Shown piece by piece: positions 52,284 to 64,000 of a DNA stretch of 64,000 nucleotides. Where the stretch lies: contig CM068317.1 in NCBI GenBank assembly GCA_034766995.1, forward strand, positions 28,870,001 through 28,934,000. The letters are read 5' to 3'. Below the pieces are notes generated by a model. The model was given only the letters and a program-made list of their open reading frames with translations. It did no database searches and was not told the origin of the DNA. Position numbers and translations under genes: made by a program. The DNA is from Acanthacorydalis orientalis. Its lineage: Eukaryota > Arthropoda > Insecta > Megaloptera > Corydalidae. Within the stretch, counting starts at the first letter, position 1, and the number at the start of each line of letters is the position of its first letter.

Positions 52284-53174
52284 CAGTGGCACCTCGTTTA
52301 TCCAGATCCCGTTAATCTGGATCTCCGGTTTATTCAGATTAAATTTATAAAACCAAATCAAATTTATAATGCCGAAGATACTGGTCTTTTTTATAAGATG
52401 CTACCAAGAAAGACTTTAGCTTTGTAACTAGAAGATTCGATTAGAGGTTACAACAAAAGTAAAGAGAGTATCACATTGTTTGCGTGCAGTAATGCTTCAA
52501 GAAAACATAAATTACCTATTGTTTTGGTTGGAAAACCTGACAATATTTCTTCTTTCCAGTTGTTCACAAGTTCCTGAAAAGTACTTGGACTGATAATGCG
52601 ATTTTTAAGGAATATTTTTTTCACAATCTCATGCCAAGTGTACAAAATCACTTTTAAAAAAAAGTTTGCCATTGAAAGCGATACTGTTAGTTGAAAATGC
52701 TCCATCTCACCCAACAGAAGAAGAACTGGTTAGTGAGAATATCAAAGTTAAATTTCTTCCACCTAATGTAACAGCATTAATAAAGCCTATAGATCAGGGA
52801 GTTATTGCAACTTTAAAGTGCCCTTAAAAAAAGCAGTTGCTCACCAAACTTATTAAACAGAAGACTGAAGAAAATGATGAAAGAGACGTAGTCTCCATTT
52901 TAAAATAAATCAACACGAAGGACATAATTTACATGGCTGCTTCATCCTGAGACCAAGTAAGTGAATCGACAATTGTACTTATACTGAATGTAAGTATGTG
53001 TTTCACTTAGTACTGTTAATATTGATGAAAAGTATAACAAATGTGCAATAAATAAAATAAAATGTATATAAACTATGCTATTTATGTTGTTTACGAATTT
53101 TCTGGATTATCCGGGTTTTCGGCCATCTGGATCGGTTCCGGTCATGTTTGAGTCGGATAAACGGGGTTTCACTA
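52284..53174 (+). mobile_element. Tigger/pogo-type DNA transposon remnant, 891 bp
   Basis: The left end 'cagtggcacctcgtttatcc' matches the inverted right end 'tagtgaaaccccgtttatcc', and TA duplications lie outside (52282-52283 and 53175-53176). Both ends fit the Tigger group. The inside is shorter than a full element and its transposase gene is decayed (entered separately), so it is dead. Confidence 0.93.
52388..52965 (+). pseudogene. Decayed Tigger transposase (DDE domain)
   Basis: Broken reading frame of a pogo/Tigger transposase, the family that also gave rise to host proteins such as jerky and CENP-B. Plus-strand translation in shifting frames gives HKLPIVLVGKP near 52507-52542, [19 protein letters not shown] near 52700-52750, and [17 protein letters not shown] just after it. 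The DNAPSH-type motif has Glu in place of the expected Asp. Stop codons and frameshifts interrupt it, and the N-terminal DNA-binding domains are absent. Confidence 0.85.
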
Positions 53175-53368
53175 TATATATATATATATAAGCATATTTA
53201 AATGTCAGTCATTAGTAACTTTAAACAATATAATAACTGTCATTGAAAAAAACATGAAATGAATGTTTTATAACGCTCTTAAATGAATTGAATAAATTAT
53301 TATTTTTTTTTGGAAAATAACTATGTAATATATATAGACATTTTGTTGGAGATTGTTGTTCAACAACT

Positions 53369-53377
<9 letters not shown>

Positions 53378-53407
<30 letters not shown>

Positions 53408-53426
53408 CATATATATATATATATAC
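53378..53426. repeat. (TA)n with (CATA) interruptions
   Basis: TA tract with two short 'catacat' breaks, directly upstream of the GC-richer patch 53430-53595. Confidence 0.9.
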
Positions 53427-53600
53427 ATCCCCGGTTTTTTGAAAAATTTTCCCGGAAAACATGCATGGACATTAATAAAAATCTCATTAACACAACACAC
53501 TACAATCAATTCCTTAAAGCGGATAAATACCGGCAACGGTAAGGGCCCCGCTGTAGTTTCATGTACCAAACCGGCCAAACTTGGCCCTATATAATATTTA
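53427..53600. other. GC-richer patch of unknown origin
   Basis: It contains 'ccggcaacggtaagggcccc' and 'gtaccaaaccggccaaactt', unlike the surrounding AT-rich DNA. No conserved domain is seen in any frame, and no inverted ends are found. Probably a fragment of an unidentified repeat. Confidence 0.35.
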
Positions 53601-53653
53601 GAAGCAATAAAATTTATTTTTGTTTATTTTATTTATTTTTATTTTATTTTATT

Positions 53654-53720
<67 letters not shown>

Positions 53721-53993
53721 TAACACTTTAACCGTGCATTAATTTTATTCTTACTCTGGTTGATATCAGTCATGTATCAGTATTCTGTATTCTGATTGGT
53801 TGATATCATTTACGTGACCTGTGTTCTAATAGGTTACTACGAATCGCGTGATCGAATGATTTTCACTCTAATTACTAGAATTGATTGTTATCTTCATAAT
53901 CTGATGTTATTTTTTATGCTAATTTTAAACTTTTCCAATAGTAAATATGATTTACATTTTATATGTATTATTTGTTAATGTCTATTATTTATT

Positions 53994-54077
53994 AGGGGAC
54001 GCGCGAACGTTAGCGAGAGAGGGGTGAAGTCTCCTCGGGGGTTATCGAACGTAGAAAGCAGCGGGCGGAGTCTTCTA

Positions 54078-54079
<2 letters not shown>
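53994..54079. repeat. Short GC-rich element bordered by (TA)n
   Basis: An 86-bp segment with 'acgcgcgaacgttagcgaga', 'gtgaagtctcctcggggg' and the end 'gcgggcggagtcttctagt', running straight into a (TA)n tract. The motif gggcggagtctt recurs in reverse orientation near 61985-62000. It looks like the terminal part of a dispersed repeat; class not recognised. Confidence 0.5.
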
Positions 54080-57345
<3,266 letters not shown>

Positions 57346-57353
57346 TTCTCTCT

Positions 57354-57389
<36 letters not shown>

Positions 57390-57659
57390 TCTAAAATACT
57401 AAAAATTATAAACCTCATGCTGTAATTTCAAATTATATCCTTGATTTGTTAACTTTATCAACGGATAGGGCAGCACATGAATTCAAAATTAATGAAAAAG
57501 ACCTACATAAATATGACTGTTTTAAAAAAATCTTTAATTTCCTTTTAAATAAGTGTTTAAATATAGTTTTAATTCCGTGGTTGAATTTATTCCAGAAATT
57601 GATTTTTCAATCACTCTACAAACCATAACTTTGCTTCTGATCAAAATTATTCAATAATT

Positions 57660-57790
57660 AATTATTTTTGGTTGTTGATTATGCGTGTTTCGATGGTGAT
57701 GCACTCTGAGGATTATTGCATTGCCATCGAAACGAATATAGGCGATAATCAAAAATGATCAATAATCAAAACACACATTTGTGATAGAAA
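57660..57790. repeat. Imperfect hairpin of pre-miRNA size
   Basis: The core stem pairs gtttcgatggtgatgca (from about 57687) with tgcattgccatcgaaac (to about 57733), with 15 of 17 pairs. It extends outward through gattat/ataatc to about 57677-57750. A partial relative of the outer sequence ('ttgatcatttttgattgt') lies near 54945. It could be a foldback repeat or a small RNA precursor. Confidence 0.6.
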
Positions 57791-58159
57791 AAATATAAGT
57801 TATGAAGCGACTCAAAAATTAATTTGTACAAATAAAAGTTTCCAAGATTTTTTTTTGTGAAACCTTTTTGAATATTGGTATTATACTAATGATTTGTGGC
57901 CCTTGGGTATTTTTTTCTTTTTATTTTGGCGAACTTTATTTTTTCTAACTAGAAATATTTAATTTATATAAATAGAAAAAATAGATTTTTTCATTGTTGC
58001 TAGATCTAGAAAATGTAGTATCTGAACCAAATAAATATTTAATTTTCGGTTTCGGACTCTGATTTATATAAGACTTTATCGATTTGATTACAATTTTATT
58101 TCTTATTTCATTCTATTTATTTTTTAATACGGCCTATAACTTTACACACTCTTTAAAAA

Positions 58160-58445
58160 TTAATGAATCAACTTCCCGAGAATCGAAGAATACCATCAAG
58201 GGTTACATTTAAGAGCGAAATGACTTATGGCCCTAGTTTCCACTTTGACGTTGTAGCTGCTGCAAGCCACCAAGCGACTGAGTTTGTAACATCACCGACC
58301 GCTGACTGTTTATACCGGGTCGTCTGCATAAAGAATGTCTCAGGCCTCACCCTGGCACTTGTCATTCATCACACCACGGTGCACCACTATATGTATACAA
58401 AAGATGCTGCGTTTTTTACTTGCATATTCTTGCCACGATAACTCA
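58160..58445. other. GC-richer stretch with a 92-codon open frame, not called as a gene
   Basis: On the plus strand 58163-58441 is open, but the peptide shows no domain or signal, and its Kozak context is unremarkable. The stretch has higher GC than its neighbours. It may be a fragment of a repeat or of an old retrocopy. Confidence 0.25.
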
Positions 58446-59075
58446 TTAAATATCGAATGCGTACCATGATACTAATAATGTTCGATCTCAGACAAATATG
58501 TAAATTTTGCACAACTGATTCGTATACAATACAAATAGGATATAAATGTTATGAGATTTTGGTGATAAGTTGAAAATCCTATTTTTGTTCCTGGTTTTAA
58601 ATAATAGTCGTTAAATGTCAAATGTTCAATTTAAGACTACTGATACGTATTAATCTGAAGAATAATCACAATTACTGAATAATGCAGTAGGTGTTACGAG
58701 TAAATTATAAAATTACATGCCCATTCGGAATTGTAATGTTTGAATAATAAAGTTTTTCGCAAGAAGTTCACTAATAATGTAATAGTTGTTTGAGACAATA
58801 ACTTTTAATGTTTCATTCTGGCTCGAATGGAGATAAGTATCGAATACTAATTTTCTTTTTTTTATTTCAATTAAAGTGTTTTTTGAAATGTTAGCATGTA
58901 ATTACATTAACTTAAATACTATGTTTCACTTAAGCTAATGATTAAATAATTAGCATCTATAATTGTAACAAAAATATGATTTAATATAATACACGGGTTA
59001 ATATTTATTTAATATAATAACTTTGGGGGTTAATAATTATATATTTAATATAATAAAATATAATTTAAATTAATA

Positions 59076-59634
59076 CAGGGGTCCCCAGACGATGGCCTGA
59101 GAGTCAGATTCAGTCCACGAAATGTTTTTATGTGGCCCGCGGACATATTGGATATTATATTTACCTATTTTTAAAAAATAGATGTTTCAAACTTGACAAG
59201 AAATATTGAAGAAGTAATTCAAAAATCAACAAAGCAAGTTCACTGTTCATATTGGTACTTTTTAATACTCATGTCATTCTTAAGCTATTGATTTGATACC
59301 ACCTAGATTCTTGAGATATTGATTTGATACCACTTAGATTCTTAAGTTTTTTTAAAAAAATAAAGTGTACATGTAAATAAATAAAAATGCTTTCGTTTCT
59401 TATGCCTATCTTCTTACAAAACAACATTTACTTAACCATATTTAATTATTGTTGCGCATATTTGATATATTTGCATTCTTTTATTTTCTTACGAATAAAA
59501 ACTCCTATTTATTCATTTCTAAATATGATATGTATAATTGTAGGAAAATGAAGTAAATGTTCTTTTAGATCCGGCCCACTTAGCACTTTCCATGCACTAT
59601 GTGATCCCCCTGTCAAAAAGTTTGGGGATCCTTG
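59076..59634. mobile_element. hAT-type MITE, 559 bp
   Basis: The left end 'caggggtccccagac' pairs with the right end, inverted 'caaggatccccaaac'. Subterminal 'tgtggcccgcgg' and 'gatccggccca' fit the non-autonomous hAT/Charlie style. The 8 bases outside, aattaata and atttaatg, agree at 6 of 8 positions and may be a worn target duplication. No transposase sequence is present. An internal ~30-bp tandem duplication is entered separately. Confidence 0.85.
59285..59346. repeat. ~30-bp tandem duplication inside the hAT MITE
   Basis: 'attgatttgataccac(c/t)' followed by 'tagattctt(g/a)ag' occurs twice in a row. Confidence 0.85.
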
Positions 59635-59773
59635 ATTTAATGCATAAAGAAATGAAATCAAAAAGAACTTTTATTATTTTTTGATATAATCTCTGTTTTC
59701 TCTTATCCTATCTCTACTAGTTTCTATTCCAATGGTAATTGATTATGAGATTATTGCAGAAAGAAAAATCGTG

Positions 59774-59842
<69 letters not shown>

Positions 59843-61589
59843 TTGTTTTCTAAATAGTATTCATGTAACTCTTCTTTCTAATTAGATGAAAATTTAACAC
59901 GAGTTGAAAACGATAACATGAAATGGATCTTCATTTTATGTTATTTTTAATGACCTCTTTGCAGTTCTATATATTTTATATTTTCAATATTAAACTCTTT
60001 GTAGGGTGTATATTTGATTACGAATATTCGTTATTCCACTTATTGTTGTATAAACTTTGATATTTGAATTTTTTAATGTCGTTTTTTATCCATTACAAGT
60101 TTTTATTTTTATTTTTCGATGTATCAATAATCACATGAATTTACAAGTTTATGTATAATGCGAATATACCTTAGACATTATTTTATCCAGATCAATTATT
60201 TAGCTGTTATTTTTATTATTTACCTGTTCTTTTTACATTTCAAATCTGAAATAATAATAATTTTTCATATCATTAGTCAAGTATCAAGTTTGTATATGCA
60301 TAAATAAATTTTATATTTATTATAGATTTATTTTATTATGGGGTATTGGTGATTTGAATAAATCTAAATCTATTCGATTTTCTGTTTGTTCTGATTTCTG
60401 TTTCATTTTATCTTATCGAGTTGTTCTAGTTATTGTTAAAATTATTTTTCCTAAAAGTAAAGTTCAAATTAAACACGAAAATAATAGTTTATTTTTCAGG
60501 ATATTAAATCATTTTAAAGTTAACCTTTTCCCGATACATTTCTTTTTATTTCTCCAAAAAAACACTTATAGATATACTTGTCTATGCTTAAATTTTTAGC
60601 TCTTTTTAATATTTATATTTTTCTAATCCTATATAACTATTCTGAAAGCAATACTTTTACATCGGCAGTGAATGTTTTATATTTTGAACTAGGAACGAGG
60701 AACCTTCTTGCATTGGAAACCTGCATATCACATCAAAGATTTCTCATAAAACCACATACATATGTACAGTAAATTGCATTAAAATTATAAGAAGATATCT
60801 ATTTAAATATTATAATTTTTTTTAAGAATACATTAAAGAGCGAACGCTTTTCTTAGTCTACGATTATTCCACGTTTTGTTCACGCATCAAATTAAATGAA
60901 TTGTTCCATTACGATTCGACGAGGAAACATTTCAATATTTTATATACTTTTAATACTTATTATAATTTCAAAGTGGAACGAAGGAAGAAGGAAATAATAT
61001 GATAACTATTTAAATACAAATGTCATTTGGCTTTATTGACAGAATATCCGAAGAGACGACATCGAATACTTCCAAATCCCTGTTATAAACGCATTCAATT
61101 GATCTATTTTATAGTTCTTAACTTTTAGTTTATAATTTTTTAATAATTTTAATTTTTAAGGTTGAGAAAATTAACTCTTATTATTTTATTAAACTCATAT
61201 TGCCCTTTTTAAATGTACTGAACCCATAAAATTGAAATAAAAATAAATATAATAATAATGATAAATGTTTCTTTTTAAATTTTTAGAAGCGTACAAGAAA
61301 AATATATAATTTATAGAATATATATATATAAAATATGTATTACAAATATGTGTAATGTATATTATCGGATATTCAAGTTATTAGAGAGACTCTGCTCTAT
61401 TAGAATTTGAAAGTTGTCAATATAAAATGAGAAACACATATTTTTACTAGAAAAAAATGAATTTTCTGTCTGTTACATTGCATAAATGAATCCAAAATAT
61501 GGACATATTATCTTATTTCTTATTCATACTTTTATTTACAGCATTCACGATCATAAATATAACATTTTAATCTGTGTATACACCTATAT

Positions 61590-61664
<75 letters not shown>

Positions 61665-62400
61665 TGTAAATATACATGTTTATTTTCTTCGAAATGTAAT
61701 TTCTCTACATGCCTTTATAAGAGACATTAATTAGATAAATTAAAAAAAAATATATTGCACATGTCTTGTAACCGTCAAAACTGTCAATCGATGTCGACAT
61801 ATTCAATTACTTGCACGGACCAAACAGTTAAGAAAGTATCAACATAACAACAACAATAATAATAACAACAACAATCATAATGATGATGATGATGATAACA
61901 TTTGAAACAATACACCCACGTCAGGATTCGAACTAGCGGTAAGCATTTCCTTGTGACCATATTCAAATTAGAAACGAAAATCAAACAAGACTCCGCCCAC
62001 GTATTGTTAATACATTATTCATGACTGATTATGAATTCAAAATAAATAATGAAAAAAAATCACAAGAATAATTGAATAGACATGACGACTACGGCAAGCA
62101 ATGGACTCGCTTTAAGGTCATTCATTCGTCTATATAAACGCACTGACAAATCAAATTCTGAATATTTGTTAATGTAATCAGGATTATTTGTATATTGTAA
62201 TCAATAAACACATTGATCACGTCGCGTTGTTTCATAAGAAAAAATTGTGTGTTGTCTTTTTTGTTGTAGATACATGGACACGTATCAATTATCTACGCTG
62301 TCTTTTCACATTTGTAGATGTTAATTAATTATTTCATTCAGTTTTTTTTTTGAACCGTGTGTTCATTTTCTAAGGAATTTCGTGTGAGGGCAAACAGGAT
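59635..62400. other. Gene-poor region after the hAT MITE
   Basis: (TA)n at 59776-59839 and 61590-61660. Short open frames at 60354-60599 and 60578-60772 are AT-rich, overlap each other and show no domain. A possible SINE is entered separately. Confidence 0.4.
61845..62005 (-). repeat. Possible tRNA-derived SINE
   Basis: On the minus strand 'tagttcgaatcctgacg' (about 61920-61936) fits a tRNA B-box (GGTTCGAATCC-like). It is followed by a simple-repeat tail: ATC repeats, then GTT/ATT repeats, at about 61842-61895. An A-box is not convincing. The head side contains the motif gggcggagtctt also seen at 54063. Fold and size do not support a functional tRNA gene. Confidence 0.4.
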
Positions 62401-62425
62401 GGGATTTAACTTTTTTGAGTCTGAT

Positions 62426-62447
62426 ATATATACACATACACACACAT

Positions 62448-62545
<98 letters not shown>

Positions 62546-62570
62546 GTATGTCTCGTATATATATATACAT
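62426..62570. repeat. Long compound (TA)n/(CA)n microsatellite
   Basis: 'cacacacatacac' passes into TA runs broken by 'gta' every 25-30 bases. It borders the third mariner remnant on its left side. Confidence 0.95.
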
Positions 62571-62574
62571 ATAC

Positions 62575-63560
62575 GTGGGCGGTTTGAAGAGACAACAGCT
62601 TCAATTTCAAAGTGTACTTTACTTTTCGAGTTAATCTTCTCAAAGCACAACTTACTTGTCCCAACGTTTCTCCAGCTTCGCGATTCCCTTCCAGAAGTGG
62701 GTTTCTTTGAGGTCCACAATATAGCCGTTTGTTTCCACTATCACCTCTTTATTCGACTCAAATCGTTTTACATCCAGGAAAATTTTGAGTTTTGGAAACA
62801 GATGGAAGTCCGAGGAAGCCAATCAGGCGAATACAGGGATGCAGAAGAGTTTAAAACTTGAAGTCGGCCAATTTTTACTGAGCAACAATCCTTGAATGAC
62901 CCGGTGTATTATCATGGTGAAACAACACTTATCTCTTGATCATCCCGGACGTTTTTCCACGACTGCTGCCTTTAACTTCTCCAAAAATGCTGAATAGGAT
63001 TGGTGAGTAATTGTTTTTTCGTTCTGAAGATAGTCAATCAAGAGAATTTCTTCGCAACTCAGAAAATTGACGCCATTACATTTCCAGACGAATAAAACGT
63101 CTTTTCCTTGTTCGAACTTGTTTCACCGCGTCCAGTCCCTTGTTTTGATTGCGTTTTCGATTCTACTGTGTAATGACGAATCCGAGTTTCATCAATGGTC
63201 TTAAAACGCCGCATGGAATTCGTTGTCTCCTTTTTAAACTGAAAAATGAAATTCATTCGCTCAATTGAGACGCCTATGACCTCTACTATCACGCCTATTT
63301 TCATGTACCGGTTGGAAAAAAACATATCGTGGACTTGATCGATGATTTTTGACGGGATAGCTGTTCTCGGGCCTCCTGAGCGTGATGCATCTTCTATGGT
63401 CATTCTGCTACGTTTAAATTTATTCACCTAAAGACGAATAGTTTCGTAGGAGAGACCAAATTCATCCAATGTAGGGAATATCCTCTAACGGATTTCCTTC
63501 GATGCTTTCTCTTTTTTTTTAAAAAAAAAACGGAATTACACTTCGAATTCTGATTTTATC
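62575..63560 (-). pseudogene. Decayed mariner transposase (third mariner copy)
   Basis: Broken transposase on the minus strand. The N-terminal part at 63059-63427 gives MTIEDASRSGGPRTA and then MRRFKTIDETRIRHYT, where the first catalytic Asp lies in the IDET motif. The C-terminal part reads ASSDFHLFPKLK near 62780-62815 (third Asp) and [15 protein letters not shown] near 62650-62695, the usual mariner C-terminus. At least one frameshift and several stop codons separate them, and the region of the second Asp is not readable. Clear terminal inverted repeats were not found. It belongs to a different mariner lineage from the copy at 48951-50237 (different N-terminal motif and C-terminus). Confidence 0.85.
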
Positions 63561-63754
63561 CATTTTACACATTCGAACGAAACGCTTGTGTTGAAACAAC
63601 TGACAAATGAAAAATTAATGGAGGGACAACTTACAACTTCACTTGCGTTACTAAAAAGGATGGAACTATATGAAAACATATATAGCTGTCCTCTTGACCT
63701 TCAGCGAGTACACGAACCAAGTTACTCTTCAAAACACCCTTGTATGTATGTATG

Positions 63755-63803
<49 letters not shown>

Positions 63804-64000
63804 ACATTTTACATTAGTAAATCAGGTGTTCGTTGAAAGATTTCAAATAAAAAAATTCCAATTAATTGTTTTATCCTAAAATATTACGAAATTAAATTGT
63901 TTAAAAGAATATTAAAAAAAATAAGTTTTATTAAGAACAACCGAGTAACAAAGAGAAGAAAATATGATAAATATTCAAAATATTGAGTAGAGATTTGAAT
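63561..64000. other. Window end, nothing recognised beyond a (TA)n
   Basis: A (TGTA)n-(TA)n tract lies at 63744-63801. The 82-codon frame from 63588 ends in that repeat and has no domain. Confidence 0.5.

Noticed and set aside
52448..52714. Minus-strand 88-codon frame
   Set aside because: It is antisense to the Tigger transposase remnant, whose plus-strand motifs are recognisable.
61920..61936. tRNA gene suggested by a B-box-like string
   Set aside because: No cloverleaf can be drawn and no A-box is convincing; a SINE is the better reading.

Overview
This window is nuclear DNA of an insect. It is very AT-rich, full of long (TA)n microsatellites, and carries spliced genes with GT-AG introns. 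An insect-type chemosensory ionotropic receptor and several Tc1/mariner copies support the assignment. A hymenopteran is plausible, but the sequence alone does not fix the order. No bacterial, organellar or viral gene is visible.

Layout. (1) 1-6000: a block with clearly higher GC and no convincing gene. Its core is a giant inverted repeat (arms about 1375-2770 and 3985-5345) built from degenerate units of about 410 bp. It is accompanied by a direct repeat of about 280 bp (about 560-840 and 3030-3305), a duplicated segment of about 105 bp, and a 93-bp tandem repeat. (2) 8358-22395, minus strand: a complete 17-exon centrosomal scaffold gene of the pericentrin / AKAP9 / Drosophila Plp family. 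I reconstructed it in one consistent frame (8661 nt, 2886 aa), with a PACT domain at the C-terminus. (3) 23217-26336, minus strand: a complete 7-exon SMARCAL1 (Marcal1) annealing helicase gene (758 aa). (4) 28623-31206, plus strand: a two-exon divergent ionotropic receptor (648 aa). (5) 35508-41735, minus strand: a 9-exon TPH-type coiled-coil gene (537 aa) that best fits the axonemal protein CFAP210/CCDC173. (6) 41736-64000: a gene-poor tract with a graveyard of transposons. It holds a 5'-truncated RTE-like LINE with an open reverse transcriptase, a 1287-bp mariner with both inverted repeats, a Tigger/pogo remnant, a hAT MITE, a small mariner-type MITE, a decayed third mariner and a possible SINE.

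The four host genes have unrelated jobs: centriole/centrosome scaffold, replication-fork repair, chemosensation and axoneme. They do not form a functional cluster. Plp and CFAP210 both concern microtubule organelles, but this looks like coincidence.

The least explained objects are the giant inverted repeat with its satellite-like inner structure, the insertion of both RTE copies inside (TA)n tracts, two small hairpins (7139-7184 and 57677-57750), and a GC-rich patch at 53994-54079 whose terminal motif recurs at about 61985.
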